A stretch of DNA of 64,000 nt. Source: Psychrobacillus sp. INOP01 (GTDB taxonomy: Bacteria > Bacillota > Bacilli > Bacillales_A > Planococcaceae). The stretch spans positions 3,720,001 through 3,784,000 of the forward strand of contig NZ_CP073315.1 of the NCBI RefSeq assembly GCF_018140925.1, in the 5' to 3' direction. Position numbers and translations under genes: made by a program. Shown one piece after another: positions 35,885 to 43,806 of this stretch (positions are counted from its first letter, which is position 1; each line of letters begins with the position of its first letter). The notes below the pieces were generated by a model. That model was not told the origin of the DNA. It worked only from the letters and a program-made list of their open reading frames with translations, and ran no database searches.

Positions 35885-36340
35885 ATGGAAAAATATGAGG
35901 TAAAGCGTATAAATAATCTGTTGAACTTTGATTTGGATAGTTTAGTAAAGCAAAGCAAAGAAGAAGGTTTTCGTTTTGTAGAAAGATTAATAAATGATTA
36001 TAAAAATGGCAGTAATACTTTCAACCATTTTGGAGAAGGTTTATTTGGTGTGTTTAATGAAGAAGGTGTACTTGTTGCTATTGGTGGATTAAATAGAGAC
36101 CCATTTTCAAATGAACAATATATTGGCAGGCTCAGAAGGTTTTATGTCAGTAAAGAGTATAGGGGAAACGGTATAGGAAGTCTTTTGTTAAAAAGGATAG
36201 TTGACGAAGCAAAAAGATACTATAAAATTTTGGTTCTTCATACAGATACCGAACAGGCTGAAAGATTTTATTCATCTATTGGATTTTCAAAGGGAAATCT
36301 TTATCTAAATTCAAGTCATTTTATGGAGTTTAGAAATTAA
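35885..36340 (+). CDS. GNAT-family N-acetyltransferase
   Basis: 151 aa. Acetyl-CoA-binding motif YRGNGIGSLLLKRI after RRFYVSKE, then LHTDTEQAERFYSSIGF, all typical of GNAT. AGAGGAG precedes the ATG. A one-gene unit between two repeats. Substrate unknown. Confidence 0.9.
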   Translation: MEKYEVKRINNLLNFDLDSLVKQSKEEGFRFVERLINDYKNGSNTFNHFGEGLFGVFNEEGVLVAIGGLNRDPFSNEQYIGRLRRFYVSKEYRGNGIGSLLLKRIVDEAKRYYKILVLHTDTEQAERFYSSIGFSKGNLYLNSSHFMEFRN

Positions 36341-36344
36341 AGTG

Positions 36345-36426
36345 TTATTAAACATACGGGACTTTACTTCATGAAGGAGTAATGCCTTTTTTCTTATTGA
36401 ACTAAAGCAACAGTTTAGTTTAACGT
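36345..36426 (+). repeat. Cassette repeat
   Basis: Left end degenerate (TTAAACATACGGGACTTTACTTC), core stem CTTTACTTC..GGAGTAATG with TTTTTTC, right end CAACAGTTTAGTTTAAC. Confidence 0.85.
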
Positions 36427-36466
36427 TAGACTATATCAAAGTATATTGAAAGGAATGACTTTATTA

Positions 36467-36904
36467 ATGGAAATTAGAAAACCTAGCGATTTTGAATTGA
36501 AAGAAGTTATTTTACTTTCCCCAGAAGCAATATTTGATGGCACATTGGGTGAAGTAAAACCTACAAATGAAAAAATCACACGTCTTATTGAACCACTACT
36601 GGAAAAGGGAAGCTATTATTTAATAGCAACAGATAACGAAAAATTAATGGGCTGGATTCTTTTAGGTGCAGGTAAAGACCAATTTACTGACAAGATGAAT
36701 GGATTTATTTATGAACTGTTTGTTATTGAAGAATTTAGAGGGAATGGAATTTCTAAGCGGCTAATGAGAACTGCAATTGACCATCTAAGACAAGATGGAT
36801 ACTCTGAAGTTCGTCTTAGTGCGTTTGTAGGGAATACAGCTATTAAACTTTACGAAAAAATGGGCTTTAACATAAGAACAGTTTCTATGAGTTTGTCTAT
36901 ATAA
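36467..36904 (+). CDS. GNAT-family N-acetyltransferase
   Basis: 145 aa from ATG 36467, the start best fitting the usual GNAT N-terminus (MEIRKPSDFELKEV); in-frame TTG 36446 and ATG 36455 lie on or next to AAAGGA, which serves as ribosome site. Motif A is FRGNGISKRLMRTAI, followed by FVGNTAIKLYEKMGF. Unrelated in detail to the neighbouring GNATs, so it is not a tandem duplication. Substrate unknown. Confidence 0.9.
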   Translation: MEIRKPSDFELKEVILLSPEAIFDGTLGEVKPTNEKITRLIEPLLEKGSYYLIATDNEKLMGWILLGAGKDQFTDKMNGFIYELFVIEEFRGNGISKRLMRTAIDHLRQDGYSEVRLSAFVGNTAIKLYEKMGFNIRTVSMSLSI

Positions 36905-36911
36905 ATAATTA

Positions 36912-36948
36912 ACTTTTCCACTAAAACAGCAGGTTAGTTGGATAAGGT
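36912..36948 (+). repeat. Short cassette repeat without terminator
   Basis: TTTTCCACTAAAACAGC then AGGTTAGTTGGATAAGG: only the right-end inverted pair is present. Confidence 0.6.
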
Positions 36949-37027
36949 CTATTTTATAGTATCAACTATTAATACCAAGTGATAAAATTAATTAAATAGA
37001 CTTAATAATTTTGTTATGGGGGATTAA

Positions 37028-37456
37028 ATGATGTTAGATGCTCAAAAAATTAAGGAAATAATTAGACATCGATATCCATTTCTATTAGTGGATAGGATTT
37101 TGGAATTAGAAGAAGGAAAAAGAGCGGTTGGTTTAAAAAATGTAACAGCAAATGAGGATTTCTTTAACGGGCATTTTCCCAAGTACCCTGTTATGCCAGG
37201 TGTATTAATTGTTGAGGCATTAGCTCAAGTAAGTGCAGTTGTGATGCTAACTAAAGAAGGAAACCAGGGGAGATTAGGGTTATTAGTTGGAATAGATAAA
37301 TGTCGTTTTAAACAGCAAGTAAAACCAGGAGACCAACTCCGTCTTGAGGTTGAAATCACTCGATTAAAAGGACCTATTGGAAAAGGCAAAGGTATAGCTA
37401 CGGTTGATGGGACATTAGTTTGCGAAACAGAAATAACATTTGCGTTTGGTGATTAA
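37028..37456 (+). CDS. fabZ: FabZ-like 3-hydroxyacyl-ACP dehydratase
   Basis: 142 aa, the full length of FabZ. Hot-dog fold with catalytic His49 in [14 protein letters not shown] and Glu63 in [10 protein letters not shown], and the opening [20 protein letters not shown] 37028 (or 37031) follows GGGGG. In the cell FabZ dehydrates 3-hydroxyacyl-ACP in fatty-acid synthesis. The chromosomal fabZ normally sits near atp/mbl/spoIID genes; this copy lies alone in the accessory array and is likely a second copy or a recruited paralogue (inference). Confidence 0.92.
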   Translation: MMLDAQKIKEIIRHRYPFLLVDRILELEEGKRAVGLKNVTANEDFFNGHFPKYPVMPGVLIVEALAQVSAVVMLTKEGNQGRLGLLVGIDKCRFKQQVKPGDQLRLEVEITRLKGPIGKGKGIATVDGTLVCETEITFAFGD

Positions 37457-37522
37457 AATCTCTTAATTAAAAAATGTTATTTCGACTCTTGAATGTGCGG
37501 TACGAGCAATTTACAAAAATGC

Positions 37523-37660
37523 TTCTTCAACTAACGGGTGCTTTAGTTAAACAAGACCATCAATTTGATGGTCTATTTTTATGTCCAAAACAACAAGTAG
37601 ATTTCGGCGATCCAGTGTCAAATGTTAACCTTAAATAACGCAGCAGTTTAGTTCAATAAG
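37523..37660 (+). repeat. Cassette repeat, long subtype copy 1
   Basis: Left TTCAACTAACGGGTGC; terminator GACCATCAATTTGATGGTC; then an extra ~50-nt block (TGTCCAAAACAACAAGTAG, TTTCGGCGATCCA, AAATGTTA) shared with 47164-47300 and 52930-53078; right end GCAGCAGTTTAGTTCAATAAG. Confidence 0.9.
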
Positions 37661-37775
37661 TAAGAACGGAATTTTTAAAAAACGGAAAATTTGTTTCATC
37701 AATACAAAAGCAAAGAGGCAGAACTTAAGGTGAACGAAAACGTCATTATATTAAGTTAAGCGAAGGGGTGAGAGA

Positions 37776-37952
37776 ATGGGCTTTTGGTATTTCTTAATAT
37801 TATTCATGGGATTATTTTTAGTAGCTAAGGGGCTACTTGGGAATAAAAAATTTAGCTTGGTATTTGTAGGATTATTATGTATTTCCTTTTCAATATTTAT
37901 GTTTTCTCCTGGAAGTGCAGAAATCATTTCGGAATTTTTCAATTTGAATTAG
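37776..37952 (+). CDS. Small membrane protein, 58 aa
   Basis: ATG 37776 follows GAAGGGGTGAG at ideal spacing. Two hydrophobic helices (FWYFLILFMGLFLVAKGLL region and FSLVFVGLLCISFSIFMF region) and a short polar tail. Lies between two repeats. Unknown function. Confidence 0.65.
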   Translation: MGFWYFLILFMGLFLVAKGLLGNKKFSLVFVGLLCISFSIFMFSPGSAEIISEFFNLN

Positions 37953-37990
37953 AGTATAGAATGGTTTTAGAATTACCACCTATAGGCATT

Positions 37991-38070
37991 TTCACTAAGG
38001 GTGCTTTACTTCAAGAAGGAGTAAAGCTTTTTTCTTATTGAACTTAAAAGCGTCAGTTTAGTCAAAGAAA
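37991..38070 (+). repeat. Cassette repeat
   Basis: Left TTCACTAAGGGTGC; textbook terminator GCTTTACTTC..GGAGTAAAGC with TTTTTT; right end GCGTCAGTTTAGTCAAA. Confidence 0.88.
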
Positions 38071-38153
38071 AGATTAATCCTGCATAACTGTGCACAAAAT
38101 GTAGGGTGGATAGATTCAACTCCTGCTATTCTATCAATGAAGGAGGTCATGGA

Positions 38154-39026
38154 ATGGATTTGCTTAAGAACATGAATGATGCAATGAAGTATATAGATGA
38201 AAACCTTACTAACGAAATAGATTTTAAAATAGTGGCAAGTATAGCGCATTGTTCTGAATATCATTTTAAAAGGATGTTTTCTTTCCTTGCTAGTATTACA
38301 TTATCAGAATACATCCGTCGTAGACGACTTAGTTTGGCAGCATTTGAGCTTAATAATAGTGACGTAAAGGTAATCGATGTTGCGATTAAATATGGATACA
38401 ACTCACCGGACTCTTTTACTAGAGCTTTTCAAAATTTACATGGTGTAACACCATCAGAAGCAAGAAACAATGGACATCAATTAAAAGCATTTCCACTAAT
38501 GACCTTTCAATTATCAATAAGAGGAGGAAATGAAATGAATTACCAGGTCGAACAAAAAGAGGCATTTAACATAATTGGTATCAAGAAAAGAGTTCCAATT
38601 ATTTTTGAAGGAGAAAACACAGAAATTACAGCAATGTGGAAATCTTTGACTTTGGATAAAATAGATCAATTAAAAAAACTCTCTAATATTGAACCTAAAG
38701 GGATGATTCAAGCCTCTACTAACTTTTCTGAAGGACGCATGGAAGAAAAAGGAGAGCTTGATCAGTATATTGGAGTGGCAACAACACAAGAATGCCCCGA
38801 AAAATTTTCAAAACTTGAAGTTCCTGCCTTAACATGGGCGATATTTGAATCAACGGGACCTTTTCCTAGTACGATACAGGAAACTTGGGGAAGGATTTAT
38901 TCTGAGTGGTTCCCTTCATCCAATTATCAAGTAACTGAAGGACCAGAAATATTGTCGATTAAAACCAAAGATTTAACTTCACCATCTGTGAAGAGTGAAA
39001 TTTGGATTCCAGTTTTGAAAAAATGA
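38154..39026 (+). CDS. AraC-family regulator with GyrI-like effector domain
   Basis: 290 aa from ATG 38154, correctly placed after AAGGAGGT (38140-38147); a longer in-frame start at 38106 lacks a ribosome site. Residues 1-100 hold two helix-turn-helices of AraC type ([21 protein letters not shown] region and [22 protein letters not shown] region). Residues ~125-290 are a GyrI-like small-molecule-binding domain ([18 protein letters not shown] start). This fusion resembles SoxS/Rob-like and multidrug-responsive regulators. Followed by its own terminator and a repeat. Target genes unknown. Confidence 0.9.
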   Translation: MDLLKNMNDAMKYIDENLTNEIDFKIVASIAHCSEYHFKRMFSFLASITLSEYIRRRRLSLAAFELNNSDVKVIDVAIKYGYNSPDSFTRAFQNLHGVTPSEARNNGHQLKAFPLMTFQLSIRGGNEMNYQVEQKEAFNIIGIKKRVPIIFEGENTEITAMWKSLTLDKIDQLKKLSNIEPKGMIQASTNFSEGRMEEKGELDQYIGVATTQECPEKFSKLEVPALTWAIFESTGPFPSTIQETWGRIYSEWFPSSNYQVTEGPEILSIKTKDLTSPSVKSEIWIPVLKK

Positions 39027-39047
39027 ATTTAATTTTAGATCATTGAG

Positions 39048-39070
39048 GAGCTGTTTTGCAGCTCTTTTTT
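39048..39070 (+). terminator. Terminator after the AraC-type gene
   Basis: GAGCTG-TTTTG-CAGCTC followed by TTTTTT, separate from the repeat's own terminator 80 bp further on. Confidence 0.85.
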
Positions 39071-39094
39071 CTTTCTTAATAGATGGGATGATTG

Positions 39095-39198
39095 AGAAAG
39101 TATACACTTAAACTAACGATTGCTTTAGATTAAAATCAAGGGGTTGCTTAGGCAACTCTTTTTTATTGAACTAACGCAGCAGTTTAGTTAAAGAAGGA
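39095..39198 (+). repeat. Cassette repeat, extended left flank
   Basis: TATACACTTAAACTAACGAT, then TGCTTTAGATTAAAATC, terminator GGTTGCTTAGGCAACTC with TTTTTT, right end GCAGCAGTTTAGTTAAAG. Confidence 0.9.
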
Positions 39199-39434
39199 GT
39201 ATTTTGAAATGGTATCGAATAAGTTAATATATGTAAATTAACATTAGGATTAGTGTTTTAAAGGCTGTTGTGAATAACAACTTGAAAAGAAGATTAAAAT
39301 TCTACGTTCTATTCAGAACATGCTTTCAAACTTGTTAAAAAACTTCTGATGAAGAGAAAAATAACTATCTACGTTATTTCATAAACTGAACAGAATGATC
39401 AATAAAAAAGGGGTTTGTGAAAGGGGATATAAAA

Positions 39435-40358
39435 ATGAGTTTACAAATTTACAGTAAAAAACGTTCTATGCAAAGTTATCTTTTTGAAAAATATTTAACT
39501 TTGCGAAATACAAAAAAGGGTTTTTCTACTATTGAAAACACCTCACAGTTCGTAAAAAAAAGGGGAACTGAAAATATTAAGCCATACGCTATAGGGAATG
39601 CTAAATTTTCCAGCGATATTAAGGAGCAAGTACTTGAGGACATGAAGGTTTTCACATTAAATGACCAAAAATCTTTGAATCAAAAAGTAATTCTCTATAT
39701 ACATGGAGGTGCCTGGACTAATCAACCTTTAATTTTTCACTGGAGGTTCATGGATAAAATGGCTCAATCATTAAATGCAAAAATTATTGCTCCTATTTAT
39801 CCTAAAGTACCTAATTTTAATTATCAGCACACCTACCCAAAACTCTTAAACCTATATAATGAAATTCTTGGAACCGTTGAAAGTCCTAAACAATTGACCA
39901 TAATGGGGGATTCGGCAGGTGGAAATATTTCACTTGGTTTGGCACATCTTTTAAAGACGAATAATATACCTCAACCAAAAGATATCATTTTGCTATCTGC
40001 CTGTGTTGATATGGGGCTTGATAACCCCCTTATACCTGAATATGAAAAAAAGGACCCAATGTTGGCTATTGGAGGAATGGAAGTGATTACAAAGATTTGG
40101 GCAGCAGATAAGAACATAGATGACCCATTAATTAGTCCTATCTACGGTAACTTTAAAGGACTTGGGAAAATCACTCACTTTATTGGAACACACGAAGGAT
40201 TATATCCAGATGCTATAAAACTTGATGAAAAACTAACAGAGCAAGGAATTGAGAGCGATACATTTGTATATCCAAAAATGAATCATGTGTTTGTTGTAAT
40301 GCCAATCCCAGAAGCTAAAGATGCTCAACAAAAAATTATTGAGATCATTAATAACTAA
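39435..40358 (+). CDS. Alpha/beta hydrolase (hormone-sensitive-lipase/acetyl-esterase-like)
   Basis: 307 aa from ATG 39435 (AAGGGG at 39421-39426); GTG 39417 also in frame. Oxyanion-hole motif LYIHGGAWTNQP, nucleophile elbow MGDSAGGNIS, and a C-terminal catalytic His in MNHVFVVMP identify the HSL/esterase family of alpha/beta hydrolases. No signal peptide; cytoplasmic esterase acting on a short-chain ester is the likely activity. A 220-bp leader separates it from the upstream repeat, and a tiny frame (MVSNKLIYVN) there is probably noise. Confidence 0.88.
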   Translation: MSLQIYSKKRSMQSYLFEKYLTLRNTKKGFSTIENTSQFVKKRGTENIKPYAIGNAKFSSDIKEQVLEDMKVFTLNDQKSLNQKVILYIHGGAWTNQPLIFHWRFMDKMAQSLNAKIIAPIYPKVPNFNYQHTYPKLLNLYNEILGTVESPKQLTIMGDSAGGNISLGLAHLLKTNNIPQPKDIILLSACVDMGLDNPLIPEYEKKDPMLAIGGMEVITKIWAADKNIDDPLISPIYGNFKGLGKITHFIGTHEGLYPDAIKLDEKLTEQGIESDTFVYPKMNHVFVVMPIPEAKDAQQKIIEIINN

Positions 40359-40387
40359 GTGAGGACTTTCAATTGCAAATTAAGAAT

Positions 40388-40438
40388 GCTTGAGTTAAAG
40401 ACCTACCGCGTAATTTAGGCAGCATCTTTGTTATTAAA
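40388..40438 (+). repeat. Degenerate cassette repeat
   Basis: ATGCTTGAGTTAAAGACC, then TAATTTAGGCAGCATCTTTG and TTATTAAATGATCAGG resemble the core and part of the right half of a repeat; sits immediately before an intact copy. Confidence 0.4.
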
Positions 40439-40454
40439 TGATCAGGATATAAGA

Positions 40455-40563
40455 TTGTGAAGGATTGCACTTAAACTAACGGGTGATTTAGTTCAAGAAC
40501 TTAGGGTTGCTTAGGCAACTCTATTTTCTTATTGAACTAAAGCTGCAGTTTAGTTTAATAAAG
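40455..40563 (+). repeat. Cassette repeat, extended left flank
   Basis: TTGTGAAGGATTGCACTTAAA then CTAACGGGTGATTTAGTTC, core GGTTGCTTAGGCAACTC, TATTTTC, right end CTGCAGTTTAGTTTAATAAAGG. Confidence 0.9.
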
Positions 40564-40607
40564 GAAAACGTTTCTTTGATAAAATGTCTATTTGTAGGAG
40601 GTATAAA

Positions 40608-40970
40608 ATGAAACTTTTACGGTATTTTTGTACAATTTTGATCTTGTTGAGTTTTATTCTCTTAATAACTGGATGTGCAGAAAATAGAACCACAACGAAA
40701 GAGGATGAGTTAAAAATAGAAGGTTATATACTTGAAGTAGATGAAGGTAGAATTTTGGTTGCAGAAGGCATGACTTCAGAACAATATGAAACACTTAAAT
40801 ATAAAACGCTTCAAGAGTTGGATAATGAAAGTATTTCTCTTTTCTACTTAAGTTATGAAGGTACCAGTAACTTAAGGAAAGGTTACAAAGTGGATGTATG
40901 GATTGATGGTGGTATTGAGGAATCTAATCCTGCTCAAGCTAGAGCAAAAAAGATTGAGATAAAAGATTAA
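40608..40970 (+). CDS. DUF3221-type lipoprotein
   Basis: 120 aa from ATG 40608, after AGGAGGT. Lipobox LITGC; the mature part (IEGYILEVDEGRILVAEG then SNLRKGYKVDVWIDGGI and ending AKKIEIKD) matches the small beta-barrel DUF3221 domain found in Bacillus lipoproteins. Function unknown. Followed by a short, terminator-less repeat, so it may be cotranscribed with the next gene. Confidence 0.8.
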   Translation: MKLLRYFCTILILLSFILLITGCAENRTTTKEDELKIEGYILEVDEGRILVAEGMTSEQYETLKYKTLQELDNESISLFYLSYEGTSNLRKGYKVDVWIDGGIEESNPAQARAKKIEIKD

Positions 40971-40978
40971 AAGTATCT

Positions 40979-41012
40979 TCTTGAACTAACGCAGCAGTTT
41001 AGTTGAATAAGG
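40979..41012 (+). repeat. Short cassette repeat without terminator
   Basis: TTGAACTAACGCAGCAG followed by TTTAGTTGAATAAGG: exactly the right-hand 30 bp of the full repeat, 8 bp after the stop codon of the lipoprotein gene. Confidence 0.85.
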
Positions 41013-41041
41013 ATTTAATGTAATCATAGGGAGGAAGTATT

Positions 41042-41272
41042 ATGTATTTAGTTTTATCAATTGTTCTAAGTACTATTTTAGGCTTTGTACTACTTTTTTT
41101 TGGTACATACATAGCTGGAGTTATTGCTTTTGGAATTATTGTAGGTTGTTTGTTTAGAGGACTATATTTACTAAACGACATACACAAGAGCCTTGACAGT
41201 TCACCTAAAAAGAACAAAGTTCAAGTAGCGTATGAAAGTTATTTGAATGAAAGAGAGAAAGGTATCCATTGA
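41042..41272 (+). CDS. Small membrane protein, 76 aa
   Basis: TAGGGAGGAAG precedes the ATG. Two hydrophobic helices (N-terminal 45 residues) and a charged cytoplasmic-type tail (SPKKNKVQVAYESYLNEREK). One unit of the array. Unknown function. Confidence 0.7.
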   Translation: MYLVLSIVLSTILGFVLLFFGTYIAGVIAFGIIVGCLFRGLYLLNDIHKSLDSSPKKNKVQVAYESYLNEREKGIH

Positions 41273-41275
41273 ATT

Positions 41276-41366
41276 TTCTACTAACCGGTGCATTAGTTAT
41301 ACAAGTGGCTGCTTGTTAGAGTAGCTTTTTCTTATTGAACTAACGCTGCAGGTTTAGTGAAAGAGG
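41276..41366 (+). repeat. Cassette repeat
   Basis: TTCTACTAACCGGTGCATTAG, terminator GTGGCTGCTTGTTAGAGTAGC with TTTTT, right end CTGCAGGTTTAGTGAAAG. Confidence 0.88.
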
Positions 41367-41446
41367 AAATAATAAACGAGAATGGAATTTAAACATTGAA
41401 GATTAGTATTCTTATCAATTAACAAACATTAAATTATTTTAGGGGA

Positions 41447-42022
41447 GTGACTGACATTAATATTAATCAAGATGTAAAAACGTCGGGTGCTTACGTTTTA
41501 TATCGAGGGCTGTTTATTTTTCAGGTTGGCCCTACAGAAGCGGCAGATAAACTTGGAGTAGTTAGACTTGGTGGGCATAAAGAATTTGAAGAAACGGCAT
41601 TAGAGACAGCTAGGCGTGAAGTTTTTGAAGAGGCTTCAATGAAAATAACTCCAATAAATTCTCCAATAACTTATCATATGAGTGAGTGGGGAAATGAGCC
41701 TTCCATACTACGGTTATGCGAGGAAATAGCTCCAATTTTAGTTAAAGGAAATGAGCAGGAATCTTTATCAATAATGTATCTTTCCTACTCTGAAAATGAA
41801 CCAAATCCCTCTTCAGAAACTAATGGACTTCTACTACTAACTCCAGAAGATGTTCATTTTATCTGTAATAATAAAATTACTTTAAATGATTTTATTAAAC
41901 AAAATGGAAAAGCGATATTAAAGGGAATTATAAATAGAGATTTATTTTTAACACCTTTTCCTCAACTATTATTTCTTTCAAAATTGTTAAAAGTCCATCC
42001 AGATTTATTCATCATAAAATAA
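41447..42022 (+). CDS. NUDIX hydrolase-like protein
   Basis: 191 aa. The NUDIX box is recognisable as GGHKEFEE...RREVFEEASM, with the RE..EE core intact but Ser in place of the final conserved Gly. The start is uncertain: GTG 41447 overlaps its own Shine-Dalgarno AGGGGAG (41441-41447), whereas ATT 41456 has correct spacing. Would hydrolyse a nucleoside-diphosphate-linked compound; substrate unknown. A frequent gene type in cassette arrays. Confidence 0.8.
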   Translation: MTDININQDVKTSGAYVLYRGLFIFQVGPTEAADKLGVVRLGGHKEFEETALETARREVFEEASMKITPINSPITYHMSEWGNEPSILRLCEEIAPILVKGNEQESLSIMYLSYSENEPNPSSETNGLLLLTPEDVHFICNNKITLNDFIKQNGKAILKGIINRDLFLTPFPQLLFLSKLLKVHPDLFIIK

Positions 42023-42043
42023 AATCAATTAAATGATGATGTT

Positions 42044-42070
42044 TGTGAATTTATACACTTAAACTCCCAT
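42044..42070 (+). repeat. Left repeat end, truncated
   Basis: TTGTGAATTTATACACTTAAA then CTCCCATG: the extended left flank of the repeat broken after ACTTAAACT. Confidence 0.5.
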
Positions 42071-42207
42071 GAAAATTAAAAAACGCTCATAATCTATAAA
42101 ATTGCATCACAAAAGATATTCAAAAATAGCTTTTATAAAAAAGGCTGTGCCTTCAGAATGATTATATTAAGCTGAAAGTTAAATCAGGAACCAACTCCAT
42201 TCTTCTT

Positions 42208-42437
42208 AGAACAAAGGCAAGGCTGGTGCATAACCAGAGGAAGATTAATCTCTCATGAGTGCTACTCGTATAGAGTGCGACAGTCTGTGATGCACCGTGG
42301 TCGTTGGAGTCAGACTAACGGATGCGCTCAATGGCACCATAGTTCATCGACCTTCTTCGCCAGCCAAACTAATCTATACACGTTCTGAGACAATTTTCAT
42401 CCTTAGTGGTGCAGCGTTTTTTTGCTGCATGGATGGC
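42208..42437 (+). ncRNA. Putative structured RNA or palindromic element in an ORF-less unit
   Basis: More GC-rich than its surroundings and without a reading frame. Several complementary stretches nest: GGCTGG (42221) with CCAGCC (42360-42365); GGTGCAT (42225) with ATGCACC (42290-42296); AGTCTG (42282) with CAGACT (42311-42316); GGTCG (42299) with CGACC (42348-42352); alternative local CTGGT/ACCAG. A final hairpin CATCC...GTGCAGC / GCTGCAT-GGATG (42399-42437) abuts the next repeat. I cannot match it to a known RNA family; it could equally be a DNA-level folding element. No promoter was identified. Confidence 0.4.
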
Positions 42438-42510
42438 TAACGGGTGCTTTACTTCAAGAAAGGTTAAGCCTTTTTTCTTATTGTTCTAACGGTCAGTATT
42501 GTTCAATATT
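42435..42510 (+). repeat. Cassette repeat
   Basis: GGCTAACGGGTGC fused to the preceding hairpin; terminator GCTTTACTTC..AAGGTTAAGCC with TTTTTT; right end degenerate (GGTCAGTATTGTTCAA). Confidence 0.85.
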
Positions 42511-42725
42511 CAAAGGGGAACATTGAGAAAAATAGGTGGAAAGTATAACCGTTAGGGAAATGAGGAAGGAATTTAAAAATAATTTGATACAAAATTAGTG
42601 AAATGATTCTTTTTTTCACTGGCAATACATTTATCTTATTATTATTATATTAATCGTCCCTTTGTTAATACTAGAATTTGAAAACAGGATTTTGCAAAAT
42701 AACAGGAACATAGGAGGTATGAAAT

Positions 42726-43163
42726 TTGAAGATCCAAAAAATAGATCATGTGGGTGTAATCGTAAATGATCTCTCTGCCGCTAAAGAGTTTTTTCTCGAT
42801 TTTGGACTTGAGGTGAAAGGGGAATGGGAAATGGAAGGAGAGTTGATGGGATATGCAGTTGGGCTTAATGACGCTAAAGTAGCGTGTGTAGGATTGGGAA
42901 CGCCAGACGGTCAGACATGGATAGAGCTAATCAAATTTTATTCACCGTCAGATGAAAAAGATATTCAGCAAACCTTTGCAAATACACTGGGTATCCGACA
43001 TATTGCATTTACTGTTGAAGATATTGAAGCTGTTGTTGCCAAATTGAAAAAGAAGGGTACGGAAATATTTAGTGAGATACAGAAATATGAAAAAAGTTAT
43101 AAATTATGCTACGTTCGTGGTCCAGAGGGAATTATTTTGGAGTTGGCTGAGGAAATCAAATAA
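42726..43163 (+). CDS. VOC-family protein (glyoxalase / methylmalonyl-CoA-epimerase-like)
   Basis: 145 aa with two beta-alpha-beta-beta-beta modules. Likely metal ligands are His in KIDHVGVIV, Glu in TWIELIKF, His in GIRHIAFTVEDIE, and Glu in GIILELAEE, the set used by epimerases and glyoxalases. TTG 42726 follows AGGAGGT at 7-base spacing; no in-frame ATG fits. Substrate unknown. Single-gene unit of the array. Confidence 0.85.
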   Translation: MKIQKIDHVGVIVNDLSAAKEFFLDFGLEVKGEWEMEGELMGYAVGLNDAKVACVGLGTPDGQTWIELIKFYSPSDEKDIQQTFANTLGIRHIAFTVEDIEAVVAKLKKKGTEIFSEIQKYEKSYKLCYVRGPEGIILELAEEIK

Positions 43164-43217
43164 GTAATGTTAATTAAAATGAGAGTACGACTCTTTGTTA
43201 CTTTCTAATTTTTTAGT

Positions 43218-43309
43218 ATGTGAAGAAATGTAATTAAACAAACGGGTGCTTTACTTAATAAGGAGTAAAGCCTTTTTCTTATTGAACTAACGCAGCAGGT
43301 TAGTTGAAT
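43218..43309 (+). repeat. Cassette repeat
   Basis: TATGTGAAGAAATGTAATTAAACAAACGG in pieces, then GTGCTTTACTTAATAAGGAGTAAAGC with TTTTT, right end GCAGCAGGTTAGTTGAATAG. Confidence 0.88.
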
Positions 43310-43750
43310 AGTCTTTAAATAATTATAGGAAAAAGAATGCCCCAAAAAAGCACATCTTTTTTTAAGTGCTGAAATCAGTAGCTGATTAATAATTCTTGGT
43401 GATAATTCCATGTTAGATAATGGGGGCTTATCCAGAACGTCTTGCCACCTTTGCTTGCCTTAAATCTTTTCAACCTTGGCCAGCTTATATTTCTTTCTTA
43501 TTGAAGAATATAATAGAAAGAACAATACCTATAAAGGATAGTAAACAGGTAATGAAGACAGCAAACATGAACGGAAGGTTTTCTCTTTTCGTTAATGATG
43601 CCATTAATATCGACTTTTCCCCTCTCTTTTCCAGGTGGTATTTGGTTATAAAAAGTATTTTGTTTGATAATACTTTTTATAAAAAAGATGGATTAAAACT
43701 CTTCGTTTTGTAAAACTGATTTTTCTACAGCTAGAAAAGATCCCAATAAA
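43310..43750. other. Gap between array and surface-protein gene
   Basis: A 97-codon + strand frame from 43420 lacks a ribosome site and looks random. On the minus strand a 39-codon frame (about 43600 down to 43480; MASLTKRENLPFMF then a single hydrophobic helix ending FFNKKEI) is preceded by GAGAGGGG and could be a tiny membrane protein or a transporter tail. Neither is certain. Confidence 0.35.
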
Positions 43751-43806
43751 AAACTACACATGTAACGGCGGCATCCTCGCAAGCCGGACATGTGTAGTTT
43801 CTTTTT
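43751..43806 (-). terminator. Terminator of the SLH surface-protein gene
   Basis: AAACTACACATGT pairs exactly with ACATGTGTAGTTT across a GC-rich loop; T-runs on both sides allow function in either direction. Confidence 0.85.

Noticed and set aside
43420-43713. 97-codon + strand frame
   Set aside because: No ribosome site and no recognisable domain; an opposite-strand small frame in the same place is equally plausible.
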